DNA of 11,015 bases from JBKBMT01 sp046295655 (GCA_046295655.1 JBKBMT010000078.1:1-11015), one strand, 5' to 3'. Shown: positions 1 to 6,315, numbered from the stretch's first letter. Numbers and translations are program-made. The notes: a model not told the origin generated them from the letters alone.

Positions 1-246
1 CAGATCACCTTTCCGATCCTGCGCCGGCTGGCAGGACCGGGGCTTGTGGTCAGCGACGACGAGGCGCTGCGCGCCATCGCCCTGGCCTGGCAGCGGCTGA
101 AGATCGTTCTGGAACCCGGCGGCGCCGTCGCGCTCGCCGCGGCCCTGTTCCGCCGCGACATGATCGAGGGCGATGCGGTGATCGTGACGGCCTCGGGTGG
201 AAACGTGGACCGCGGCCGGTTCGAAGAGGCCCTGGCCACGCTCTGA
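1..246 (+). CDS. Threonine/serine dehydratase, PLP-dependent (3' end only)
   Basis: The reading frame is open from base 1 and ends at a TGA at 244-246, giving the last 81 residues of a protein that starts outside the window. The C-terminal part carries an EPGGAVALAA segment and an ASGGN motif just before the end. Both are typical of fold-type II PLP enzymes of the threonine/serine ammonia-lyase family, which deaminate threonine or serine to 2-oxo acids in the cytoplasm. The protein stops soon after ASGGN, so it has no C-terminal ACT regulatory domain and looks like the short, catabolic or serine-racemase-like type rather than the biosynthetic IlvA type. Substrate cannot be set from the tail alone: hydroxyectoine-utilisation dehydratases and hydroxyaspartate dehydratases share these motifs. 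The family call is fairly secure, the exact function is not. Confidence 0.8.
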   Translation, partial: QITFPILRRLAGPGLVVSDDEALRAIALAWQRLKIVLEPGGAVALAAALFRRDMIEGDAVIVTASGGNVDRGRFEEALATL

Positions 247-251
247 CGGAT

Positions 252-266
252 GCAATCTCAGATTGC
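252..266 (+). terminator. Short hairpin after the dehydratase gene, possible weak terminator
   Basis: A perfect 6-bp stem (GCAATC / GATTGC) with a TCA loop begins 6 bases after the dehydratase stop codon. It is followed by TTGT rather than a real T run, so termination would be inefficient at best. The stem is AT-containing in a GC-rich genome, which makes chance pairing less likely than for a GC-only stem. Confidence 0.35.
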
Positions 267-460
267 TTGTCCATCAGTGATTCGACCTGTGGTTTATCGC
301 TGTAAGTCCGGAAAACCCGACTGTGCACCCCGCCCCGAACGCGTAGCCTGAACGGGTTGGCCACGGATACCGCTGCATCGGCCGACATTCGACTGCAGGC
401 ATTTCGCCGGGGTCCTTTCGATCCCAACCGTTTCAATCTTCAATTCACGGGAGGACAGCC

Positions 461-880
461 ATGTCCCACGCACCGCTTTCTGCATCCGACCGCCGCGATC
501 TGGAACAGGCACTCGATGCGCTCGAGGCCGAATTCGGCAGCATGAGCGAGTTCATGCCCGGCGCCGACGAAGATCCGGCCATGGCGGCGCTCACCGAAGC
601 GCTGGACGGATCCGGGATCGAGATCGAACAGGCCGATTTCTCGACCATGGGCCTCGGGCAGGACCCGGCCATGGACGCCTTCTTCTTCAACTGGATCAAG
701 AACCGGGTGCGCAAGCTTCTGCAACAGCTTGCCCAGCTCGCGATCCGCTACAAGGCCTGCACGGCCTGCGTCGCCATGGTTGCGCGGGCGGTCGCGCAGT
801 TCAAGGCGGGGAACTTCCCCGGCGCTCTGGCGACCGCTCTTGCCGCGGTCGCCTGCTTCCGCAAGTGCGCGAAGAACTGA
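461..880 (+). CDS. Unknown 139-aa protein with a four-cysteine C-terminal helical hairpin
   Basis: I do not recognise this family. The ATG at 461 is preceded by a strong ribosome site (GGGAGGA, 5 bases upstream), which fixes the start. Residues 1-70 are acidic and Ala/Met/Gly-rich, with no signal peptide, and contain DPAM twice, at 38-41 and 68-71, exactly 30 residues apart. Residues 73-139 turn basic and amphipathic: a predicted helix (about 75-116), a GNFPG turn (117-121) and a second helix (about 121-136). Four cysteines lie at 100, 103, 132 and 136 (CX2C, then CX3C), placed so that the two helices could be stapled by disulfides or could bind a metal. It is the first gene of a same-strand cluster with an 82-aa coiled-coil protein and an S8 protease, and is followed at once by a strong hairpin. 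A substrate or partner of that protease, or a peptide precursor, is possible but only inferred. Confidence 0.8.
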   Translation: MSHAPLSASDRRDLEQALDALEAEFGSMSEFMPGADEDPAMAALTEALDGSGIEIEQADFSTMGLGQDPAMDAFFFNWIKNRVRKLLQQLAQLAIRYKACTACVAMVARAVAQFKAGNFPGALATALAAVACFRKCAKN

Positions 881-925
881 GCCGATACCCGGCGGGCTGC
901 CTATGTGGCCGCCCGCCGCATCGGC
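881..925 (+). promoter_or_regulatory. Extended intercistronic hairpin between the first two genes of the protease cluster
   Basis: An inverted repeat begins on the base after the stop codon at 880. The core is a 7-bp stem (GGCGGGC 891-897 with GCCCGCC 911-917), a one-base mismatch, then 3 more pairs around a TATGT loop. Outside the core, GCCGAT (881-886) can pair with ATCGGC (920-925), giving a 45-nt two-tier structure. No T run follows, so it is not a standard intrinsic terminator. A transcript-stabilising or partial-attenuation element that would give the upstream gene more mRNA than the genes below it fits the position. The base pairing is seen; the role is inferred. Confidence 0.5.
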
Positions 926-945
926 CACCGATTTCGGGGGACCAC

Positions 946-1194
946 ATGCCCGCAGATACCAGAAACACCGAGGCACTGCTGGCCGAGCTGTCGGCCTTTC
1001 TTGACGATCCCGCAGCGCCTTCAGCGCCCGACACGGCGCGGCAGGCGGCCGTCGAGCACCTGACCCGCGCCCGCGATCTTCTGCGCGCCGCGGCCGGGAC
1101 GCGACCGGCGGCCGAGGCGCCGCCCGCCGACCTGACGGCGCGGCTCGATGCGATCGAGGCGCGACTGGCGCTTGTCGAAACCGCGCTGGGCTGA
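946..1194 (+). CDS. Unknown 82-aa protein, probable coiled coil
   Basis: The ATG at 946 follows a GGGGGA ribosome site, and codon use matches its neighbours. An in-frame ATG at 865 would overlap the upstream gene and the hairpin, so 946 is preferred. The protein is Ala-rich, has no cysteine, signal peptide or membrane segment, and looks helical. Residues 7-50 form one predicted helical region around a DDPAAPSAP linker, and the last 17 residues (LTARLDAIEARLALVET...) show the heptad spacing of leucine, isoleucine and alanine expected of a short coiled coil. It sits 65 bp after the 139-aa gene and 25 bp before the S8 protease start, so co-translation with the protease is likely. A small adaptor, oligomerisation partner or chaperone for the protease would fit, but no family is recognised. 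Confidence 0.75.
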   Translation: MPADTRNTEALLAELSAFLDDPAAPSAPDTARQAAVEHLTRARDLLRAAAGTRPAAEAPPADLTARLDAIEARLALVETALG

Positions 1195-1219
1195 CCGGCG
1201 CAGGATCCCGGAGGCAGAC

Positions 1220-2884
1220 ATGCCCGACATCATCACCAACCCAAGCCGCCGCTACCGGATCTGCCGCAAGGCAGGTGCCGGCGCACAGACTGCCGGCCCC
1301 GACCCGCTGCAGGCGGTGGAGCGCGAGATCGCGCGGCTGGCGCAACAGTTCAACGTTCAGGACGCCGACGGCGCCGACCGGCCCGCGGCGCAGATCCTCG
1401 ACCGCCTCGGCAACCGGATCGCTGGCACCCATACGCTGGTGATCGAGGCGACCGATGCGGTCCGCGACCGGCTGGCGGCCCGCTTTGCCGGCGAGGTGGA
1501 CATCCTTGACGATTTTCTCCTGCATCCGCAGCGCGCCGATCTGGTGCAACCGTTCGGCTTCGCGACGCTGAACTTCTTTCCCGCCGACAGTGACGATGCC
1601 CTGGAGTTCCGTATCCGCGTGACCGATCAAGAGGGCCGGTCAATCGCCGGTGCAAAGGTCACGCTGGCAGGCGGGTTCTGGATCGACGAAGGGATCACCA
1701 ATGCCCAGGGCAGGGTGAAGCTGACCCTGTTCCATGAAACACCTGCGACCCTTTCGGCCCTGGCGATCCAGCCGGCGCAGGGCTTCTGGAGCCGGCTGAT
1801 CCGCCGCCCGCTCCTTGTCACCGGTGCCGAGAATGCCGTCACCGTGCAGCCGCTCGGCGCCGGGATCGGACAGCCGGACTTTCCCGCAAGCCAGCTCGAC
1901 GGCTGGGGCATGGAGGCCATGGGGATCCCGGGACAGGACCTGCCCGTGCTGGGCACCGCACGCGTCGCGGTGATCGACAGCGGTCTCGACACGGCCCATC
2001 CCGACATCGCTGCGGCCGGCGGATTCGACCATGGCGACAGCGACGATCCGACCGCGACCTTCGTGCAGGACGGCAGCGGGCATGGCACCCATGTCGCAGG
2101 CACCGTGGCGGCGATCGACAACCGCTTCGGCGTGCTTGGCGCAGCCGGTCCGGGGGTGGAGCTTTTCGCCCACCGGGTGTTTCCCGATGCCCGCGTCTCG
2201 AAGATCGAGGCTGCGCTCGACTGGTGCATCGACAACGATGTGGACATCGTGAACCTCAGCCTCGGGAGCGCCGCAAGCGATGACGGCTTCGACCGGAGCA
2301 TCGCGATGGCGCGGCAGGCCGGGGTGCTGTGCATCGCCGCCGCCGGGAACTCGGGCGGGCCGGTGATGTATCCTGCCGCCTATCCTTCGGTGATCGCAGT
2401 GGCTGCGCTGGGCCGACAGGGAACGTTTCCGGACGATTCGATGCATGCCCTTCAGGTCGGCACCGCCGGCGCGGGCGCCTGGTTCGCTGCGAAATTCACC
2501 TGTCGCGGCCCCGAAATCGATCTCTGCGCCCCGGGGGTTGCGGTGATCTCGACAATGCCCGGCGGGGGATACGCCGCCTGGGATGGCACCTCGATGGCCT
2601 GCCCCCATGTGGCGGGGCTTGCCGCGCGGCTGCTGCAGACCCGGTCGGACCTGCGCGCTCTGCCCCGCGGACCTGCGCGGGCCGCGGCGCTTGCAGAGGC
2701 GCTGCTTGCGCTTTGCGCCGACGTGGGCCTGCCGGCCGAGGTGCAGGGCCGCGGGCTGCCGGTTCTGGCGTCGGTCGCGGCACCGTCCGACCCGGACCGG
2801 CCCGAAGCCGATACGGTGCCGGCCTCAGAGGCCGAGGCGCTGGCCCTTGTCGAGCGTGCGCTCGCGGTTCTTGGCGCGCGCTGA
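1220..2884 (+). CDS. S8 family subtilisin-like serine protease with I9-like pro-region and inserted beta domain
   Basis: This 554-aa subtilase has the catalytic set Asp253 (VIDSG), His288 (GHGTHVAG), oxyanion Asn377 (AAGNSGG) and Ser458 (GTSMACPHVAG), so it should be active. The ATG at 1220 has a GGAGG site 5 bases upstream; a longer frame from 1148 lies inside the previous gene and is rejected. Residues 1-25 are basic and are not a signal peptide. Residues 28-110 look like an I9-type inhibitor pro-region, including the beta-alpha-beta stretch around 71-95. Residues 113-212 look like a carboxypeptidase-regulatory-like beta sandwich (GRSIAGAKVTLAGG, then NAQGRVKLTL), an uncommon insertion between pro-region and catalytic domain. 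The catalytic domain covers about 240-475, followed by an Ala-rich, helical 80-residue tail. The enzyme is probably cytoplasmic or exported by an atypical route. It ends a cluster with two small unknown genes, which may encode its substrate or cofactors. Enzyme class is sure; physiological substrate is unknown. Confidence 0.95.
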   Translation: MPDIITNPSRRYRICRKAGAGAQTAGPDPLQAVEREIARLAQQFNVQDADGADRPAAQILDRLGNRIAGTHTLVIEATDAVRDRLAARFAGEVDILDDFLLHPQRADLVQPFGFATLNFFPADSDDALEFRIRVTDQEGRSIAGAKVTLAGGFWIDEGITNAQGRVKLTLFHETPATLSALAIQPAQGFWSRLIRRPLLVTGAENAVTVQPLGAGIGQPDFPASQLDGWGMEAMGIPGQDLPVLGTARVAVIDSGLDTAHPDIAAAGGFDHGDSDDPTATFVQDGSGHGTHVAGTVAAIDNRFGVLGAAGPGVELFAHRVFPDARVSKIEAALDWCIDNDVDIVNLSLGSAASDDGFDRSIAMARQAGVLCIAAAGNSGGPVMYPAAYPSVIAVAALGRQGTFPDDSMHALQVGTAGAGAWFAAKFTCRGPEIDLCAPGVAVISTMPGGGYAAWDGTSMACPHVAGLAARLLQTRSDLRALPRGPARAAALAEALLALCADVGLPAEVQGRGLPVLASVAAPSDPDRPEADTVPASEAEALALVERALAVLGAR

Positions 2885-2955
2885 AGGCGCACGCCTCTTG
2901 CCCTCGGTCCGCGACCGCCGCAAAACGGGGGCTGCACTGGACCGGGGGCGCCACG

Positions 2956-3744
2956 ATGAACATGCTCGATCTTGGAGACATCCGTCTGCACTGGCGGCAG
3001 GACGGAGATCCGGCCGGTGCGCCGGTGGTGTTTGCCAATTCGCTGGGCACCGATCTGCGGCTCTGGGAAAAGGTGATCCCGCTGCTGCCTGCCGGCCTGC
3101 GCCTGATCCGGTGGGACAAGCGCGGCCATGGCCTGTCGGATGCCCCGCCCGCACCCTATTCCATGGGGTCGCTGGTGCGCGATGCGGAACGGCTGCTCGA
3201 TGCGCTGGAGGTGCGCGACTGCGTGTTCGTCGGTCTGTCGATCGGCGGAATGATCGCGCAGGGCCTTGCGGTGAAGCGCTTCGACCAGGTCCGCGCGATG
3301 GTGCTGTCGAACACTGCTGCCAAGATCGGCACGGCCGAGATGTGGCAGGCGCGGATCGCGACGGTGCGACAGGAGGGGATCGAGGCGCTGGCCGATGCCG
3401 TGATGGAACGCTGGTTTTCGCGCCCGTTCCGCGAGACGCCCGAACTCCATGCCTGGCGGAACATGCTGACCCGCACCCCGGCGGATGGCTATGCGGGGTG
3501 CAGCGCTGCCATCGCCGGGGCGGACTTCTATGCCACGACGGCTGGCCTGACGCTCCCCACGCTGGCCATCGCAGGGTCCGAGGATGGATCGACCCCGCCC
3601 GATCTGGTGCGCGAGACCGCCGGTCTGGTGACGGGCGCGCGGTTCCACCTTATCCGCGGGGCAGGGCATCTGCCCTGCGTCGAGAAGCCCGCGGAATATG
3701 CCGAGACCCTGACCGGTTTCCTGAAGGAAATCGGCCACGTCTGA
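2956..3744 (+). CDS. pcaD: 3-oxoadipate enol-lactonase-like alpha/beta hydrolase
   Basis: This 262-aa alpha/beta hydrolase has the nucleophile elbow GLSIGG (Ser95), an acid in the SEDGSTPP segment (Asp210), and His238 in GAGHLPCVEKP. The FANSLGTDLRLWE segment near residue 26 (oxyanion region), WDKRGHGLSD near 53, and the DGSTPP and PCVEKP signatures are characteristic of PcaD. PcaD hydrolyses 3-oxoadipate enol-lactone to 3-oxoadipate in the protocatechuate branch of the beta-ketoadipate pathway, in the cytoplasm. Length matches the family. The ATG at 2956 is chosen over a second ATG at 2962; a weak GGGGG site lies upstream. The gene is 71 bp after the protease gene, with no other pca gene within the window, so an orphan paralog acting on another lactone or ester is possible. 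Hydrolase fold is certain; the PcaD assignment is likely. Confidence 0.82.
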   Translation: MNMLDLGDIRLHWRQDGDPAGAPVVFANSLGTDLRLWEKVIPLLPAGLRLIRWDKRGHGLSDAPPAPYSMGSLVRDAERLLDALEVRDCVFVGLSIGGMIAQGLAVKRFDQVRAMVLSNTAAKIGTAEMWQARIATVRQEGIEALADAVMERWFSRPFRETPELHAWRNMLTRTPADGYAGCSAAIAGADFYATTAGLTLPTLAIAGSEDGSTPPDLVRETAGLVTGARFHLIRGAGHLPCVEKPAEYAETLTGFLKEIGHV

Positions 3745-3761
3745 GTCGACCGGCATGCAAC

Positions 3762-3782
3762 GGGGGTCGGTTGCCCGCCCCC
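3762..3782 (+). terminator. Weak hairpin after the pcaD-like gene
   Basis: GGGGG can pair with CCCCC in a 21-nt hairpin that includes a G-T wobble and one mismatch, ending in two further G-C pairs around a TTGC-like loop. It begins 18 bases after the stop codon at 3744. No T run follows, so its strength as a terminator is doubtful and pairing by chance in GC-rich DNA is possible. Confidence 0.25.
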
Positions 3783-3970
3783 TCTGGGGCCCTGGGCGTC
3801 AGGCCGAGGGCCGCCTGTGCCGCAGTGCCCCGAGCGCGCCGGGCATCAGCCATGGCCCGGCGGGAAGCGGGACCGCCCACGGGCTCGCGATTGCATTGTC
3901 GCAGAAAACTCGATGCCCGCGACGCGCGCGATCGCGCCGTGGGTCGTGGACGATCTGTGCAGAGAATGGC

Positions 3971-4005
3971 GTTACTGGCGGGAAAACTGTATGACTTCCA
4001 GTAAC
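3971..4005. promoter_or_regulatory. Perfect inverted repeat GTTACTGG-N19-CCAGTAAC, candidate operator
   Basis: Arms at 3971-3978 and 3998-4005 are exact reverse complements, separated by 19 bases that are AT-richer than the surroundings and include GGAA and TTCC next to the arms. The centre is about 130 bases upstream of the esterase ATG at 4120. Arm length, spacing and position would suit a dimeric transcription factor or a looped mRNA leader. No regulator gene lies next to it in the window, so the binding protein, if any, is unknown. Confidence 0.4.
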
Positions 4006-4010
4006 ATGAC

Positions 4011-4052
4011 CCGGCTCCGGTCCGGTCGATCGTCCTGGACGGGCCGAGCCGG
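4011..4052 (+). promoter_or_regulatory. Hairpin in the upstream region of the esterase gene
   Basis: CCGGCTC (4011-4017) pairs perfectly with GAGCCGG (4046-4052). After a one-base bulge at 4018, six more pairs (one G-T wobble) form between 4019-4024 and 4040-4045. CTCTTTGG follows, which is only partly T-rich. It could be an intrinsic terminator for transcripts arriving from upstream or a structured leader. GC-rich pairing by chance cannot be excluded. Confidence 0.3.
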
Positions 4053-4119
4053 CCTCTTTGGTTCGCAGGCGATGGCGGCTACGGTGATTCGATCCGTTCC
4101 TCGCCAGGAGCCCTGATCC

Positions 4120-4848
4120 ATGTCGCAGCCACCGCCGCTCCTGCTGATCCACGGGTCCTGCCACGGCGCCTGGGCCTGGGACCTGGTGATCCCGGAACTC
4201 GAAGTCCTCGGACATTCGGCACGGGCGATCGACCTGCCGGGGCATGGCCGCGACGCGACGCCGGCCGCCCGGGTCACGCTCGATCTCTATGCCGAGGCCA
4301 TCGTGTCGGCGCTGCGAGAGCAGGGGCCGTCGGTCCTGGTCGGGCATTCGATGGGCGGCTATCCGATCACCGCCGCCGCGGCCCGTGCACCCGATCTGGT
4401 TCGCCGGCTGGTCTATGTCTGCGCGTATCTGCCCGCGCCGGACCTGTCGCTGGCCGACATGCGCCGGGCCGGACCACGCCAGCCGCTGGCCGGGGCGATC
4501 CGGCTTTCGCCGGACCGCGCCGCATTCACCTTCGACCCGGAGCAGGTCGAGGCATTGTTCTATCACGACTGCCCGCCGGGAGCCGTGGAACATGCCCGGC
4601 AGCGGCTGACCCCGCAGCCGGTGGCGCCGCAGGAAACGGCGCTGCCCGACCTGCCGCAGATTGCGGAGATCCCGAAGCATTATGTGATCTGCGAGGATGA
4701 CCGCACGATACCGCCCGAGTATCAGGAGACGATGTCGGCCGGGCTGGCGCCCGGCCATGTCGTCCGCCTGCCGTCGTCGCATTCGCCGTTCTTCTCGATG
4801 CCGGGGCGGCTGGCGCGGATCCTGTCGGACATCGCGCGGCAGGAATGA
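4120..4848 (+). CDS. Alpha/beta hydrolase of the methylesterase/hydroxynitrile-lyase-like esterase group
   Basis: This 242-aa protein starts directly with the first strand (LLLIHGSCHGAWAWD, oxyanion HG at 11-12). It has the nucleophile elbow GHSMGG (Ser77), an acid in CEDDRTIPPEYQ (probably Asp194) and His221 in SSHSPFFSMP. The HGxxHGAWxWD opening, the DLPGHG turn at 38-43 and the D-R-x-IP-P-E-Y-Q segment are shared with plant methylesterases and hydroxynitrile lyases and with their bacterial EstC-like esterase relatives. The substrate cannot be predicted; small carboxylic esters are the usual choice. No signal peptide is present, so it is cytoplasmic. The start follows CCAGGAGCCC (AGGAG about 7 bases upstream). 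It is only distantly like the upstream pcaD-like hydrolase, so the pair is not a recent tandem duplication. It converges on the RTX gene with 38 bp between stops. Confidence 0.85.
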   Translation: MSQPPPLLLIHGSCHGAWAWDLVIPELEVLGHSARAIDLPGHGRDATPAARVTLDLYAEAIVSALREQGPSVLVGHSMGGYPITAAAARAPDLVRRLVYVCAYLPAPDLSLADMRRAGPRQPLAGAIRLSPDRAAFTFDPEQVEALFYHDCPPGAVEHARQRLTPQPVAPQETALPDLPQIAEIPKHYVICEDDRTIPPEYQETMSAGLAPGHVVRLPSSHSPFFSMPGRLARILSDIARQE

Positions 4849-4886
4849 TCGCCGGCACGCGCTGCGCCCGACCTGCCCGCCGTCGC

Positions 4887-6131
4887 TCAGATGAAATCGA
4901 GGCTCGGAACGTAGTCGAACCTGACGTCATCCTGATCGACGCCGCCGAAATATCCGCGCAGCAGCATCGACCCCTGACCGGCGACCGTTACCAGCGTCCC
5001 CTCGGACGTGGTCGAGAACTGCAGCTCGCGGAACCGCAGCCCCAGCGAGGCGTGAAAGGCGATATGGTCGTCGTCGTCACGGCCGAAGTCGGTCACGATG
5101 TCGCCCGCACCCCAGACAAAGGTATCCCCGCCGGCGCCGCCGGTCAGGATGTCGATGCCCGTGCCGCCGTCCAGGATGTCGTTGCCCTCGCCACCCAGCA
5201 GGGTGTCGCGCCCCGATCCGCCCATCAGCCGGTCGTTGCCGCTGCCGCCTTCCAGCAGGTCGTTGCCGCTGCCCGCGTCGATCACGTCATTGCCCGAACC
5301 GCCGTAGATCCTGTCGCTTCCCGCCCCGGCAAGCACGATGTCGTTGCCCGCGCCACCAAAGACGATGTCGTTGCCGTTGCCGGCGGTGATGCTGTCGTTG
5401 CCCTCGCCGCCGATCACCCGGTCGTCGCCGTCGCCGGCATGGATGTAGTCGTTGCCGCTGTCGCCATAGATCGTGTCGTTGCCCGCGCCTCCGAACAGCT
5501 GATCGTTGCCCTCGCCGCCGCGCAGAAGGTCGTCGCCGCCGAAGCCGCGGATCGTGTCCTGCCCGCTGCGACCGTCGATCGTGTCGGCGAAATCGGTGCC
5601 GCGCAGGTTCTCGCTCGCGTCGGATCCGACGAGGGTCAGGCCGCCCACGGGCCCGGTGCTGGCACCGCCGTCTCCGCCCGTTCCACCGCCCGTGTTCGCG
5701 CTGCCCAGGATGTAGCCGCCGCCGTTCTCCAGCGTGATCGTGCTGCGCGCCGTGAGGGCGAAATCGGTGACGACGATCTTCTCGATCTTGAGGCCGGCAT
5801 AGGCGCCGCCCGATCCGGTACCGGGCGTCTCGGAGATGTAGAAGAAATCCTTGCCCTGCTTCTTCGGATCCGGGTCCACGTCCAGACCGTCGGGGCTGGG
5901 ATGGAAGGTCGTGACCCGGCCGTCCGAGGTGGTCACGGTCAGCCGCACCACCGCCCCCTCGCCGCCGCGGAAGGTGCCGTCGGCAAGGTGGGCGCCGGCG
6001 CGGGTCTCGATCGTGACGGTATCGGTGACGCGGAACCAGACCCGTCCGATCTCGATCGCGGTCCGGTTCGAAGTGTCGTCGAACTGAAGGGCCTCGCCGA
6101 TCTGGTTGCCCTTGAAGGTGTAGATGGCCAT
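4887..6131 (-). CDS. RTX calcium-binding protein, probable type I secretion substrate
   Basis: This 414-aa protein has an N-terminal beta-rich domain of unknown function (1-135, starting MAIYTFKGN), a Gly/Thr-rich linker (137-165), then 18 uninterrupted RTX nonapeptides of the form GGxGNDxUx (residues 177-338). A C-terminal region (339-414) starts DIVTDFGRDDDDHIAFHA, as in many secreted RTX proteins, and ends in an acidic and hydrophobic tail (FDYVPSLDFI) typical of uncleaved type I secretion signals. There is no N-terminal signal peptide. The repeats should fold into a calcium-stabilised parallel beta roll outside the cell. The start at 6131 follows GGAG on the minus strand; a longer frame from 6278 lacks a matching ribosome site and gives an unlikely N-terminus. 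No protease, lipase or adenylate-cyclase catalytic motif is seen, so it may be a structural, adhesive or biofilm protein. No ABC transporter, membrane-fusion or TolC gene lies beside it. Confidence 0.9.
   Translation of the reverse strand: MAIYTFKGNQIGEALQFDDTSNRTAIEIGRVWFRVTDTVTIETRAGAHLADGTFRGGEGAVVRLTVTTSDGRVTTFHPSPDGLDVDPDPKKQGKDFFYISETPGTGSGGAYAGLKIEKIVVTDFALTARSTITLENGGGYILGSANTGGGTGGDGGASTGPVGGLTLVGSDASENLRGTDFADTIDGRSGQDTIRGFGGDDLLRGGEGNDQLFGGAGNDTIYGDSGNDYIHAGDGDDRVIGGEGNDSITAGNGNDIVFGGAGNDIVLAGAGSDRIYGGSGNDVIDAGSGNDLLEGGSGNDRLMGGSGRDTLLGGEGNDILDGGTGIDILTGGAGGDTFVWGAGDIVTDFGRDDDDHIAFHASLGLRFRELQFSTTSEGTLVTVAGQGSMLLRGYFGGVDQDDVRFDYVPSLDFI
5118..5603 (-). repeat. 18 tandem RTX nonapeptide repeats (27-bp period)
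   Basis: Coding repeats within the RTX gene, residues 177-338, with a strict 9-residue period and no interruption. Most units match GGxGNDxUx; the first three and the last are divergent, as expected at array ends. At DNA level the copies share a 27-bp period (recurrent TCGTTGCC on the plus strand) but differ at third positions, so the array is old and selected at protein level rather than freshly amplified. Confidence 0.9.
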
Positions 6132-6154
6132 GGAGCTTCTCCGTTGAGTGCCGC

Positions 6155-6171
6155 GGCCGGACATGTCGGCC
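6155..6171. promoter_or_regulatory. Dyad around GACATGTC upstream of the RTX gene
   Basis: The palindrome GACATGTC is flanked by GGCC on both sides (with one unpaired G), making a 17-bp imperfect dyad 24 bases upstream of the RTX start codon, in the divergent region shared with msrA. It could be an operator or an mRNA leader hairpin for the RTX gene. No regulator can be named. Confidence 0.25.
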
Positions 6172-6315
6172 TGATCGGTGAACGGCAGACCGGGCCGATC
6201 CATTCCGTGGCCGACAGAGGAAATTTCTGCCGAAGCGATGGGCAGTCCGCTGCCGTTGCGGCACGGATCGGATCGCAAGGCGGGAACGGGTCTCGCACCG
6301 CACCCGCACCCGCCC

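Larger units (their letters stand above)
3745..4119. other. 375-bp gene-free stretch between the two hydrolase genes
   Basis: No convincing gene is seen. Open frames here (for example 3817-4116 on the plus strand, 99 codons) are Arg-rich and lack a good ribosome site, as expected of shadow frames in GC-rich DNA. The stretch does hold a weak terminator-like hairpin (3762-3782), a perfect 8+8 inverted repeat (3971-4005) and a 42-nt hairpin (4011-4052), the last two just upstream of the second hydrolase gene. Base composition around 3885-4010 is less GC-rich than the flanking genes, consistent with a promoter region or the remains of a decayed gene. Confidence 0.6.

Noticed and set aside
440..1630. 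396-codon minus-strand open frame across the first two genes of the protease cluster
   Set aside because: It is Arg-, Gly- and Ala-rich with no family resemblance, and overlaps three well-supported plus-strand genes with good ribosome sites.
3817..4116. 99-codon open frame in the gap between the two hydrolases
   Set aside because: There is no ribosome site, the composition is Arg-rich, and no family is recognised. Only a short stretch near its middle (Trp/Arg-rich) looked gene-like, which is not enough to call a gene or pseudogene.
2956..4848. Tandem duplication of alpha/beta hydrolase genes
   Set aside because: The two proteins share only fold-level motifs. Their openings, acid-region motifs and C-termini belong to different subfamilies.
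5118..5603. 27-bp periodic repeats that could be taken for a CRISPR-like or satellite array
   Set aside because: The period equals nine codons, the copies vary at third positions, and the translation is a textbook RTX array.
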